DNA from: Jiella endophytica
Lineage (GTDB): Bacteria; Pseudomonadota; Alphaproteobacteria; Rhizobiales; Rhizobiaceae
Assembly: GCF_004519335.1 (NCBI RefSeq)
Contig: NZ_SOZD01000003.1
Span: forward strand, 124,001-188,000
Length of the DNA: 64,000 nucleotides
Reading direction: 5' to 3'
Position numbers and translations under genes: made by a program. The notes below the pieces were generated by a model, which saw nothing but the letters and a program-made list of their open reading frames with translations, was not told the origin of the DNA and ran no database searches. Below, piece by piece: positions 52,710 through 61,044 of the stretch; positions within the stretch are counted from its first letter, which is position 1; each line of letters starts with the position of its first letter.

Positions 52710-53639
52710 TTACTCGACCTTCAGCAGACCGCGATCCGCGTCGAGTTCCGCCATGCCGCCGGTCCTGATCGCTACGGTCCCGGGCCCATGACCAACGGGC
52801 AGTCCACCCAGCACCGGGACATCGAAACGTGCCAGATGACCGGCAAGGATCGCGCGCAGCATTGCGTTGCCCTTGTCCGAATGGCCAGACAGACGTCCAA
52901 TCGCGAAGCCGGCGACCCCGTGCAGATGGCCGCCCTTCACCAGCATCGTCAGCGGGCGATCGACCTCGCCGGGATGCTTGTCGACGCATTCCAGGAGCAG
53001 GATCGCACCACGCAGGTCGGGCAGCGCCCAGCCGGCCGCCGTCGCGATCAAATCGAGATTGCCGCCGATCAACCGTCCCCGAGCGGTGCCGCGACTGGTG
53101 AGTTGGCGCGTCGGCTCCTGCGCCAGGCTGGCGATGCAGAGAGGTTCGCCGCCTATCAGGATCTTTCGCAGACCGCTCGCATGAGCCTCGACAGGCGTGC
53201 CCTCGAAGTGCCAGGCCACCGCGCCATGGGCGCAGACGAGGCCGCAATGGCGCTGGAGAGCCAGTTGCAGGATGGTGATGTCGCTGAAGCCGACCAGCCA
53301 CTTCGGATCGCGGCTCATCGCATTGAAATCCAGCTGGTCGGCGATGCGGTAGGAGCCCTTGCCGCCGCGCGTTGCGATCACCGCCCGCACATTCGGATCC
53401 CGGAAGGCCGCATCGAGATCGGCGAGGCGCTCGCCGTCCGAGCCGGCGAGATAGCCGGAGCGCGCGAGGACGTGGTCGGCGAATTCGACCTGCAGATCCC
53501 ATCCGGACAGGATTTCCGCCGCGCGGTCGAGAACCGCCTGTGATACGGGGCTTGCCGGCGAGACCAGCCGAACGACGTCGCCTCGACGGAGGAGTTGCGG
53601 GCGGATGATTGGCGGAAGGTCAAGGCTTTCCACCATCAT
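52710..53639 (-). CDS. S66-family LD-carboxypeptidase (LdcA/MccF-like)
   Basis: 309 residues. Opening LLRRGDVVRLVSPASPVSQA, GYLAGSDGERLADLDAAFRD, VRAVIATRGGKGSYRIADQL, nucleophile Ser in WLVGFSDITILQLAL, Glu in ILLLECVDKHPGEVDR and His in VLGGLPVGHGPGTVAI form the S66 catalytic triad. These serine peptidases trim murein tetrapeptides or cleave microcin C-type peptides. It is convergent with the ParE gene. Which substrate applies cannot be read from sequence. Confidence 0.92.
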   Translation of the reverse strand: MMVESLDLPPIIRPQLLRRGDVVRLVSPASPVSQAVLDRAAEILSGWDLQVEFADHVLARSGYLAGSDGERLADLDAAFRDPNVRAVIATRGGKGSYRIADQLDFNAMSRDPKWLVGFSDITILQLALQRHCGLVCAHGAVAWHFEGTPVEAHASGLRKILIGGEPLCIASLAQEPTRQLTSRGTARGRLIGGNLDLIATAAGWALPDLRGAILLLECVDKHPGEVDRPLTMLVKGGHLHGVAGFAIGRLSGHSDKGNAMLRAILAGHLARFDVPVLGGLPVGHGPGTVAIRTGGMAELDADRGLLKVE

Positions 53640-53649
53640 CACCCTTCGC

Positions 53650-54390
53650 TCAGGCGGGGTCCTGATAGGTCAGGAACCGGTTCTCCCGGACGTCGAAGAT
53701 CTTGCCCGTCTCGGTCACGTCGTCAAAGGCGAGCGGCAGGATCTTGGCCGCCACCTCGCGGGCGGTCGGCAGCGATTTCGGATCTTCGCCCGGCATCGCC
53801 TGGGCGCGCATGCCGGTGCGCGTCGCGCCGGGATTGACGGCATTGACCTTGAGTGGCGTGTTCATCGTCTCGTTCGCCCAGGACCGCACCATCGCCTCGC
53901 AGGCCGCCTTGGTCGCGGCATAGAGCGACCAGTAGGCCTTGGCGGAATGAGCAGCGCCCGACGACATCACGATGGCCCGCCCGGCCTTGGAGGCGCGCAG
54001 CAGCGGATCGACCGAGCGGATCAGACGCCAGGTGGCGGTGACGTTCACCGTCATGGTCTTTTCGAAGACCTTCGCCTCGATATGGCCGATCGGCGAGAGG
54101 ACGCCGAGCATGCCGGCATTGGCGACCATCACGTCGAGGCTGCCCCAGCGCTGCTTGATGGCGCCGCCGAGCCGGTCGATGCCGCCCATGTCGGTGAGGT
54201 CGAGGGGGACGAGTGTGGCGCTGCCGCCGGCCGACTTGATCTCGTCGTCGAGCTCTTCGAGCCCGCCGACGGTGCGGGCGAGCGCGATCACATGCGCGCC
54301 CTCGGCCGCCATCTGCTTGGCGAGCTGATAGCCGATGCCGCGCGAGGCGCCGGTTACCAGCGCGGTCTTGCCTTCGAGCCTCCCAGACAT
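53650..54390 (-). CDS. Short-chain dehydrogenase/reductase
   Basis: 246 residues of the classical SDR family: cofactor motif KTALVTGASRGIGYQLAKQM, VANAG, catalytic Ser in IVMSSGAAHSAKAYW and Tyr-x3-Lys in LYAATKAACEAMVRSW, then VNAVNPGATRTGMRAQAMPG. The Asn and Lys of the tetrad are in place. This SDR downstream of purF-cvpA-radA is a recurring Hyphomicrobiales neighbour. Substrate unknown. Confidence 0.92.
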   Translation of the reverse strand: MSGRLEGKTALVTGASRGIGYQLAKQMAAEGAHVIALARTVGGLEELDDEIKSAGGSATLVPLDLTDMGGIDRLGGAIKQRWGSLDVMVANAGMLGVLSPIGHIEAKVFEKTMTVNVTATWRLIRSVDPLLRASKAGRAIVMSSGAAHSAKAYWSLYAATKAACEAMVRSWANETMNTPLKVNAVNPGATRTGMRAQAMPGEDPKSLPTAREVAAKILPLAFDDVTETGKIFDVRENRFLTYQDPA

Positions 54391-54450
54391 CGAAGTCCTC
54401 CCTGGCTGTCGGTTGTCGTTTCGCGGCTTCTTACCGGATCACGGTTGGAT

Positions 54451-54657
54451 CGGAAAACCGGTTCCCGCTTTTCCGGATCATCGCTTCTGATCGGAGCATG
54501 ATCTCACCGAAAAACCCGGTTCACACTTTTCCGGATCATTGCTTCTGATCTGAGCATGATCTCACCGGAAAACCGGTTCCCACTTTTCCGGATCATCGCT
54601 TCTTATCGGAGCATGATCTGATCGGAAAACCGGTTCCCACTTTTCCGGACCATGCTC
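54451..54657. repeat. 57-bp tandem repeat, about 3.6 copies, abutting purF
   Basis: Units start at 54451, 54508, 54566 and 54623 (periods 57, 58, 57). Each has CGGAAAACCGGTTCCCACTT then TTCCGGATCAT, GCTTCTGATC and GAGCATGATCTCAC. The CGGAAAA/TTTTCCG ends can form a hairpin. The last, partial unit runs into the purF stop. Similar AAACCGGTTCCCACTTTTCC elements are widespread in Hyphomicrobiales, from general knowledge. Confidence 0.88.
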
Positions 54658-56107
54658 AGCCCGCGCCGCCGAGAAGCGACAGCTGGCGGACATTGTCCTG
54701 GCCGTCCTGATCGGTCAGCGAGGTCGGATAGTCGCCCGTGAAGCAGGCGTCGCAGAACTGCGGCGAGATCTTCGAGCGGCCGGTCTCGCCGCAGGCGCGA
54801 TAAAGCCCATCGATCGACAGGAAGGCGAGCGAATCCACCTGGATGAACTCCGCCATCTCCTCGATTGTCATCCGAGAAGCGAGGAGCTTGGCCTTTTCCG
54901 GCGTATCGACGCCGTAGAAACACGACGCGGAAGTCGGCGGCGACGCGATCCGCATATGCACCTCGCTGGCGCCGGCCTCGCGCACCATCTGGACGATCTT
55001 CTGGCTGGTGGTGCCGCGCACGATGGAATCGTCGACGAGGACGATCCGCTTGCCCTCGATCATCTTGCGGTTGGCATTGTGCTTCAGCTTGACGCCCATG
55101 TGGCGGATGGAGTCGGTCGGCTGGATGAAGGTGCGGCCGACATAGTGGTTGCGGATGATGCCGAGCTCGAAGGGAAGCTTCGCCTCCTGGGCATAGCCGA
55201 TCGAGGCCGGCACGCCGGAATCCGGCACCGGCACGACGACATCCGCATCGACATGGCTCTCCCTGGCAAGCTCGATGCCGATCTTCTTGCGGATGTCGTA
55301 GACGTTGCGGCCTTCGACATTGGAGTCCGGCCGGGCGAAATAGACATATTCGAAGATGCAGAAGCGCGGCCGGCGCGACTGGAACGGAAAGATGCTCTCG
55401 ACGCCGCTCTCGGTGACGACGGCCATCTCGCCGGGCTCGATGTCCCGCACGAACTCGGCGCCGATGATGTCGAGGGCGCAGGTTTCGGAGGCGAGGATGA
55501 GCGAGCCCTCGAATTCGCCGAGGACCAACGGCCGGATGCCGAGCGGATCGCGCACGCCGATCATCGAATTCGCCGACAGCCCCACCAGCGAGAATGCGCC
55601 TTCGAGCCGCGACAGGGCGTCGATCAGCTTGTCGACGAAGGCCCGCGCGCCGCTGGTGGCGACGAGATGCAGGATTGTCTCGGTGTCGGAGGTCGAAGAG
55701 AAGATCGAGCCGCGGCGCTGCAGCTCGCGCTGCACGGTGAGCGCATTGGTGATGTTGCCGTTATGGGCGACGGCGAAGCCGCCGGCCGACAGCTCGGCAA
55801 AGAAAGGCTGGACGTTGCGAAGGCCGCCGCCACCGGTGGTGGCGTAGCGGGTGTGGCCGATCGCCGAGTGGCCCGGCAAGCGCTCCAGCACCGAAGCCTT
55901 GGTGAAGGTGTCGCCGATCAGGCCGGCGTGCCGCTCGACATGAAACTGCGTGCCGTCATGGGCGACGATGCCCGCGGCCTCCTGACCGCGATGCTGGAGC
56001 GCGTGCAGCCCCAGCGTCACCACGGCGGCGGCGTCCGTCCTCTGGAAAATGCCGAAAACGCCGCATTCTTCATGCAGCGTGTCGTCGCCGAATGGCGTCT
56101 CGTCCAT
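54656..56107 (-). CDS. purF: Amidophosphoribosyltransferase
   Basis: 483 residues, commits PRPP to purine synthesis. After a short propeptide the N-terminal nucleophile Cys15 appears in EECGVFGIFQRTDAAAV; HALQHRGQEAAGIVAHDG and SAIGHTRYATTGGGGLRNVQ follow; PRPP-binding KIVLVDDSIVRGTT-like segment (RIVLVDDSIVRGTTSQKIVQ); C-terminal FCDACFTGDYPTSL cysteines suit a Bacillus-type iron-sulfur cluster. Precedes the SDR and follows cvpA in the conserved block. Confidence 0.97.
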   Translation of the reverse strand: MDETPFGDDTLHEECGVFGIFQRTDAAAVVTLGLHALQHRGQEAAGIVAHDGTQFHVERHAGLIGDTFTKASVLERLPGHSAIGHTRYATTGGGGLRNVQPFFAELSAGGFAVAHNGNITNALTVQRELQRRGSIFSSTSDTETILHLVATSGARAFVDKLIDALSRLEGAFSLVGLSANSMIGVRDPLGIRPLVLGEFEGSLILASETCALDIIGAEFVRDIEPGEMAVVTESGVESIFPFQSRRPRFCIFEYVYFARPDSNVEGRNVYDIRKKIGIELARESHVDADVVVPVPDSGVPASIGYAQEAKLPFELGIIRNHYVGRTFIQPTDSIRHMGVKLKHNANRKMIEGKRIVLVDDSIVRGTTSQKIVQMVREAGASEVHMRIASPPTSASCFYGVDTPEKAKLLASRMTIEEMAEFIQVDSLAFLSIDGLYRACGETGRSKISPQFCDACFTGDYPTSLTDQDGQDNVRQLSLLGGAG

Positions 56108-56229
56108 GGCTTGAATGCGTTCCGCTGGCTGGTGGTCGGTTGGCGCTTATATAGTCCGTGTCGGCGAAACACGCGAGTCACGCCTCGCAGACGAGCCGTT
56201 CACGGCGAATGCTTCGTTTCGTCCGGCCG

Positions 56230-56868
56230 TCAATTCGTCGAGCCGCTGTCGGTGTCCGGCGCCGGATTGGCGGGATCTGCACCCTGGATGGCGCCCTCGA
56301 CCGAGGTCGGCTCGTCACTCGCCGGCTGCTGGCCCTCGCCCGGCTCGCCGCCCTCCTTCAGCTTGTCGATCTGGTCCATGATCAGACCTTCCGGATTGTC
56401 CGGAAGCGCGGCGACCAGCTGCTTGCCGAGATCGTCGAGATAGGGCTTCGAGGCGGCATTGGCGATCCAGGTCGGCTGGTTCTCCGGCGCCAGCCAGTTG
56501 AAGAACAGCATGGCGACGACGACGAGCAGCAGCCCGCGCACCGCGCCGAAGATGAAGCCGAGCACCCGGTCGACCGCGCCGATTCGGCTGTCGATGATGA
56601 AATCGGCGATCCTGAGCGTGATGTAGGAGACGATGATCAGAGTGACGATGAAGATCGCCGCAGCCGAGGCCGCCATCGCGACGGTGCGCGAGGAGATGTA
56701 TTGCTGCGCATAGGGCGTCAGGTCGGCATAGAACATGAAGGCGACGATCGCCGCGACGGCCCAGGCGACCACCGACAGGACCTCGCGCGAGAAGCCGCGC
56801 ACCATGGCGAGCAGCGCCGAGACCAGCATGATCGCGACGAGGATCGCATCGAGAAGTGTGACGGACAT
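56230..56868 (-). CDS. cvpA: CvpA family membrane protein
   Basis: 212 residues. Four predicted helices: LDAILVAIMLVSALLAMVRG, VVAWAVAAIVAFMFYADLTP, MAASAAAIFIVTLIIVSYIT and VLGFIFGAVRGLLLVVVAML, with the family motif DRVLGFIFGAVRG. C-terminal extension from about 165 is acidic and Pro-rich (EGQQPASDEPTSVEG). CvpA is linked to envelope homeostasis; its position beside purF is ancient and conserved. ATG at 56868; a TTG one codon upstream is possible. Confidence 0.93.
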   Translation of the reverse strand: MSVTLLDAILVAIMLVSALLAMVRGFSREVLSVVAWAVAAIVAFMFYADLTPYAQQYISSRTVAMAASAAAIFIVTLIIVSYITLRIADFIIDSRIGAVDRVLGFIFGAVRGLLLVVVAMLFFNWLAPENQPTWIANAASKPYLDDLGKQLVAALPDNPEGLIMDQIDKLKEGGEPGEGQQPASDEPTSVEGAIQGADPANPAPDTDSGSTN

Positions 56869-56964
56869 CAAATACGCTTCCAGGATCGATGGTTCGGCTG
56901 CGCGGCGCGCGACACCCCATTACCGTTTTGCGACGGGATTTTCACTAAGAGATTCGACAAATCC

Positions 56965-58365
56965 TCAAGTCTCGTCGCCGGACCGCGGGATCGCGCCGCC
57001 GGCGACCTTGGCGACGAGGTCCGGCAGCGCCTCGACATCCTCGACGCGCATGCCGTGGGATTTCGGCAGATCGCTGCTCGCGGCCGGCAGGACGGCTCTG
57101 GAAAAGCCGAGCTTTTCCGCCTCCTTCAGCCGCTGCGCGGCATGGGCGACGGGGCGCACCGCACCGGACAGCGAGACCTCGCCGAAATAGACCCCGTCGG
57201 CGGGCAGCGGTGCCCCGGAGAGCGAGGAGACCAGCGCCGCCGCGACGGCGAGATCGGCCGCTGGCTCCGAGATCCGGAAGCCGCCGGCGACGTTGAGATA
57301 GACGTCGTGCTGGCCGAGGCGCACGCCGCAATGGGCGTCGAGCACCGCCAGCACCATGGCGAGCCGCGGCTGGTCCCAGCCGACGACGGCTCGACGCGGC
57401 GTGCCGAGCGCCGAAGGGGCGACGAGGGCCTGGATCTCGACCAGCACCGGGCGCGTACCCTCCATGCCGGCGAAGACGGCCGCGCCCGGCGATTTGGCAT
57501 TGCGCTCGCCGAGAAACAGCTCCGACGGATTGCCGACTTCCCTGAGGCCCTCGCCGCCCATTTCGAAGACGCCGATCTCGTCGGTCGGGCCGAAGCGGTT
57601 CTTCACGGTCCTCAGGATGCGGAAATGATGGCCGCCCTCGCCTTCGAAATAGAGCACCGCATCGACCATGTGCTCGACGACGCGCGGACCGGCGATCTGG
57701 CCGTCCTTGGTGACGTGGCCGACGAGGATCACCGCGGCGCCGGACGACTTGGCATATTTCACCAGCGCCTGGACGCCGGCGCGCACCTGGGTGACCGTGC
57801 CGGGCGCCGATTCGGCGAGGTCCGACCAGAGGGTCTGGATCGAATCGATGATCAGGAGGTCGGGCCGGCGGCCCTCGGCGAGGGTGGCAAGGATGTCCTC
57901 CACGTTCGTCTCGGCCATCAGCTGGACGTCGGTGTCGGCGGCGTTGAGCCGCTGGGCCCTCAGCCGCACCTGGGCCACCGCCTCCTCGCCGGAGACGTAG
58001 ACGACCGAGCTCTTGCGCCGCGACAGCGCCGCCGCCGCCTGCATCAGCAGCGTCGATTTGCCGATGCCGGGATCGCCGCCGATGAGGATCGCCGAGCCGC
58101 GGACGATGCCGCCGCCGGTGGCACGGTCGAGCTCGCCGATGCCGGAGACGATGCGCGGCGCCTCCTCGATCTCGCCTGAAAGAGGCAACAACGCCGAGGG
58201 GCGGCCCTTGCGCCGGGCGCCGCGCTGCGGCCCGCCGCCGATGCCGCCCGAGGCGTTCTCCTCGACGATGGTGTTCCACTCGCCGCAGGCGTCGCACTTG
58301 CCCTGCCAGCGCGTATAGACCGCGCCGCAGGCCTGGCAGATGAAGGTGAGCTTGGATTTCGCCAT
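56965..58365 (-). CDS. radA: DNA repair protein RadA
   Basis: 466 residues. Zinc finger FICQACGAVYTRWQGKCDAC, Walker A GGDPGIGKSTLLMQAAAALS, the RadA signature KNRFGPTDEIGVFEM, and the C-terminal Lon-like domain (LNVAGGFRISEPAADLAVAA, GEVSLSGAVRPV). RadA is a hexameric helicase-like factor that extends recombination intermediates. It precedes cvpA on the same strand. Confidence 0.97.
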   Translation of the reverse strand: MAKSKLTFICQACGAVYTRWQGKCDACGEWNTIVEENASGGIGGGPQRGARRKGRPSALLPLSGEIEEAPRIVSGIGELDRATGGGIVRGSAILIGGDPGIGKSTLLMQAAAALSRRKSSVVYVSGEEAVAQVRLRAQRLNAADTDVQLMAETNVEDILATLAEGRRPDLLIIDSIQTLWSDLAESAPGTVTQVRAGVQALVKYAKSSGAAVILVGHVTKDGQIAGPRVVEHMVDAVLYFEGEGGHHFRILRTVKNRFGPTDEIGVFEMGGEGLREVGNPSELFLGERNAKSPGAAVFAGMEGTRPVLVEIQALVAPSALGTPRRAVVGWDQPRLAMVLAVLDAHCGVRLGQHDVYLNVAGGFRISEPAADLAVAAALVSSLSGAPLPADGVYFGEVSLSGAVRPVAHAAQRLKEAEKLGFSRAVLPAASSDLPKSHGMRVEDVEALPDLVAKVAGGAIPRSGDET

Positions 58366-58453
58366 CAGCGGGGATTAGCGGATGGGCGGCGCGGACGGAA
58401 GGGCCGGCTGAGCCGACTCCGCGCGACCTGGCGCTGTCCGATGTCCTGTGATG

Positions 58454-58732
58454 CTACTGCTCGAGCCACTCCCTCAGGACGCTATTGACGCGCGTCTGCC
58501 AGCCCTTGCCCGACGCCCTCAGAGCCTCGGCGACATCGTGGTCAAGGCGCAAGGTGACCCGTTGCTTGGGGTGATCGAGCGCGTGGCGGCCCGGCCCTTT
58601 CGTCAGCGTCCCAGTCGCTGGCTCCAGGACGGCGCCGTTCTCGGCGATTTCTGCCCGCGCAAACTGCTCGTCTGTCCATGCAGGTGCGTCGTCAGGATCG
58701 ACCGGTCCCGGTGATAGCTCTGCCATATGCAT
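58454..58732 (-). CDS. BrnA-like antitoxin, apparently without a BrnT partner
   Basis: 92 residues. The C-terminal RHH-like part HPKQRVTLRLDHDVAEALRA and SGKGWQTRVNSVLREWL matches the BrnA antitoxin family; the N-terminal half (DAPAWTDEQFARAEIAENGA) is also BrnA-like. BrnT toxins usually lie immediately upstream, but the upstream gene here encodes a 50-residue membrane peptide. Either the toxin was lost or this is a solitary regulator. The GC content is lower than in flanking radA and alr. Confidence 0.8.
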   Translation of the reverse strand: MHMAELSPGPVDPDDAPAWTDEQFARAEIAENGAVLEPATGTLTKGPGRHALDHPKQRVTLRLDHDVAEALRASGKGWQTRVNSVLREWLEQ

Positions 58733-58755
58733 TTACCCGCATCGCCTGTGTGTCT

Positions 58756-58908
58756 TCAGTTGAGCGACTTCAACAAAAGCTCCGTCGCATACATCAAACC
58801 CACTACGCCGAAGCCGACGATCAGGGCCTCAAGGCCGTTATGGCGCATGTAAACGAGCACTTCGTGAAACGCCTCGCCCCAAGTCTCTTCACTGCGAGGA
58901 TTTTCCAA
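58756..58908 (-). CDS. 50-residue single-span membrane protein
   Basis: Reads MENPRSEETWGEAFHEVLVY, then MRHNGLEALIVGFGVVGLMY, then ATELLLKSLN from a TTG at 58908 preceded at ideal spacing by a perfect AGGAGG. A hydrophobic stretch near 27-46 should span the membrane. It overlaps the upstream membrane-protein gene by 20 nt and ends 23 nt before the BrnA-like gene. I recognise no family. The strong ribosome binding site and the overlap support it; a shorter version from an ATG at residue 21 is possible. Confidence 0.55.
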   Translation of the reverse strand: MENPRSEETWGEAFHEVLVYMRHNGLEALIVGFGVVGLMYATELLLKSLN

Positions 58909-59287
58909 CCCAGCCTCCTGAAAATGCCAGACTGACTGCCGTCACGACGCCCGGAATATAGACTTGGATCACACCACTATCAATTTTCGCCTTCTGGCTG
59001 CCCGCAACGAGGATGACGCATAGAATGAAGCAGGCAGAGGGAACGATCGCGTAGACGGTGACGTCCTTCTTGTCGACGACGGATTGAGAAAGCAGAGCCG
59101 TGGCGCCAAGGATGAAGGCCGTGACGATGAATTCGATCCAGGCAGGGCGGAGATAGACTTCGTAGAAATGATCGAGCAGATCGTCCGACGGCTGGTCTAT
59201 CAGGGCGAATTTGAGACCGACCCCGACCACAAGAGGCAGAAACGGCAGAAGTCCGCGGCCGATCGTGCCCGTATTGATCAACGCCAC
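58889..59287 (-). CDS. Hypothetical four-helix membrane protein
   Basis: About 130 residues with four predicted helices: LLPFLPLVVGVGLKFALI, WIEFIVTAFILGATALLSQ, VYAIVPSACFILCVILVAGS and VYIPGVVTAVSLAFSGGWVG. The start is uncertain: GTG at 59287 (10-nt overlap with alr) or TTG at 59281; both lie inside the alr stop region, suggesting coupling. The DNA is less GC-rich than alr and radA. No family recognised. It may be a pair with the 50-residue peptide it overlaps. Confidence 0.6.
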   Translation of the reverse strand: MALINTGTIGRGLLPFLPLVVGVGLKFALIDQPSDDLLDHFYEVYLRPAWIEFIVTAFILGATALLSQSVVDKKDVTVYAIVPSACFILCVILVAGSQKAKIDSGVIQVYIPGVVTAVSLAFSGGWVGKSSQ

Positions 59288-60432
59288 ACCCTCTCCACCC
59301 GTCTCCCCAGCCCCGTCAAAAGCTCGTAGGCGATCGTCCCCGCGGCATCCGCGACGTCGTCGATCGCGACATTCGGGCCGAAGAATTCCACCCGCGTACC
59401 CGGCTCCACTAGCTCCGCCGGCACGTCGGTGACATCGATGAGCGTCATGTCCATCGACACCCGGCCGAGCACCGGCACGGAATGGCCGGCGACGAAGGCC
59501 GTGGCGCCGGGCCGCATCTCGCGGAGCGGCACGCCGGCACCGGAGGCGGCGCGCAAATAGCCGTCGGCATAGCCGAGGCCGACGGTGGCGATGCGGGTGT
59601 CGCGCGAGAGCCGTCCGGCCGCGCCGTAGCCGGCCGCCTCCCCGGCCCTCGCGCCACGGACCTGCAGGACGGCTGCGGTCAATGAGGCGACCGGCTTCAG
59701 CCTTCCCTCGGACGGCGCACCGGCGCGGCCGCCATAGAGCGCAATGCCCGGCCGCGTGAGATCGAAGGTGAAGTCCGGCCCGAGAAACGATCCGGAGGAA
59801 TTGGCGAGCGAGCGCGGCACGCCGGGAAACGCCTCGGCCATGGCGAGGAACACCGCCCGCTGCTCCTCGCGCTGGCCGGTCTCCTCGTCGGCGCTGGCGA
59901 GATGGCTCATCACCAGGGCGACGTCGAGCGTGCCGCCGGCGACGGCGGCCCTGACGATCGGCAGATCGGCCGCATCGAGGCCGAGACGGTTCATGCCGGT
60001 CTCCAGCTGCAGGGCCGCCGGCGCCTTCGTTCCGGCGCGCTCGAGCCCCTCGCACCAGGCGGCGATCTCGGCAAGGCTCGACAGGACCGGAACCAGACGC
60101 GCCGCAAGGCAGGCCGGAACGTCGGGCAGCCAAACACCCTGCAGGACGTAGATCGTCGCATCAGCAACACCGGCCGCATCGAGCGACTCGCGCAGGGCGA
60201 CGCCCTCCTCCGGCCAGGCGACGAAGAAGTCCCGGCAGCCCGCCTCGTAGAGCGCCGCCGCGATCCGCCCGGCGCCGAGGCCGTAGCCGTCGGCCTTCAC
60301 CGCCGCGCCGGTGCGCCCGGTAACGTTCAGCGCGTCGAGGGTGCGCCAGTTGGCCTTCAGCGCCGCGGTGTCGATCTCGACGCGGGGCATGCGGGACCGG
60401 TCGATCGGCGTTGCGGGAGTGGATGCTGCCAT
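59278..60432 (-). CDS. alr: Alanine racemase
   Basis: 384 residues, makes D-alanine for peptidoglycan. PLP Lys46 in TGAAVKADGYGLGAG, LQLETGMNRLGL, VMSHLASADEE, FDLTRPGIALYGG, the catalytic Tyr in EAAGYGAAGRLSRDTRIATV and GRVSMDMTLIDVTDVP. It lies between dnaB and radA as in other Hyphomicrobiales. ATG at 60432. Confidence 0.96.
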   Translation of the reverse strand: MAASTPATPIDRSRMPRVEIDTAALKANWRTLDALNVTGRTGAAVKADGYGLGAGRIAAALYEAGCRDFFVAWPEEGVALRESLDAAGVADATIYVLQGVWLPDVPACLAARLVPVLSSLAEIAAWCEGLERAGTKAPAALQLETGMNRLGLDAADLPIVRAAVAGGTLDVALVMSHLASADEETGQREEQRAVFLAMAEAFPGVPRSLANSSGSFLGPDFTFDLTRPGIALYGGRAGAPSEGRLKPVASLTAAVLQVRGARAGEAAGYGAAGRLSRDTRIATVGLGYADGYLRAASGAGVPLREMRPGATAFVAGHSVPVLGRVSMDMTLIDVTDVPAELVEPGTRVEFFGPNVAIDDVADAAGTIAYELLTGLGRRVERVWR

Positions 60433-60631
60433 GATGTGCCCTGCGGGATGGTCGTGCCTTCGACCGGCCGCCTCCCCTCGCCCGATCGCTTGCCAGAGCG
60501 TAGCAGAGATTGGGGCCCATGCGCCAAGTCAAGGTCGGACGCGGGCATGTCCATGCATCGATTTTGCAATGGTGCTGAAATCGCGTGCGGTCGCGTCCCA
60601 GGGACGGACATCCGCCCCTCCGCGGCGTCAG

Positions 60632-60750
60632 CCTCGGGCTTGTCCTGAGGATCTACTGTGGGTTGATCGTCGGACCGTCCGCGGGCGGAAGGGCATTCTG
60701 TGTGGATTCTGGTGCGGCGGCGGCAGCAGATCCTCGGGACAAGCCCGAGG
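60632..60750. repeat. Inverted pair, CCTCGGGCTTGTCC family
   Basis: Arms 60632-60654 and 60728-60750 match 22 of 23 as reverse complements. Both ends resemble the GTCATCCTCGGGC arms at 4031-4145. Confidence 0.8.
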
Positions 60751-60893
60751 ATGACGCGATTTCAATGGCTTCGCCTGAGTCTCGGCAGCCGAGACGGGTC
60801 GTGCGGGATCGTCGCCGCCCCCTCGACGTCACCATGCATGCGGCAATACGCTTGATGAAGACGACGGTGCCGAGGTCGCGGTACAAATAGTGG

Positions 60894-60980
60894 CCCTCAT
60901 GGTGAGCCTGTCGAACCACGAGGGCGCTCGGCGCATAATGGAGCCATTTCCCTGGTGGTGCGACAGGCTCAGCATGAGGG
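60894..60980. repeat. Inverted pair, CCCTCATGGTGAGCCTGTCG family
   Basis: Left arm 60894-60924 begins CCCTCATGGTGAGCCTGTCG; right arm 60952-60980 is a near reverse complement (CGACAGGCTCAGCATGAGGG end). An intergenic palindromic element of a type widespread in alphaproteobacteria. Confidence 0.75.
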
Positions 60981-61044
60981 AATGGTGAAGCGACGCTTCC
61001 CGGCTCCCGGGGGCGTTGTAGTTTCGTATCCGCCCCCGCACACT

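Larger units (their letters stand above)
60433..61044. other. 612-bp intergenic region with two inverted repeat pairs
   Basis: No gene supported. Pair 1: CCTCGGGCTTGTCCTGAGGA at 60632-60654 versus its complement at 60728-60750 (22 of 23), same family as 4031-4145. Pair 2: CCCTCATGGTGAGCCTGTCG at 60894 versus CGACAGGCTCAGCATGAGGG ending 60980. The alr promoter should be near the left end. Confidence 0.75.

Noticed and set aside
54451-54657. 57-bp array as a CRISPR
   Set aside because: The whole unit is repeated, with no variable spacers and no cas genes nearby.
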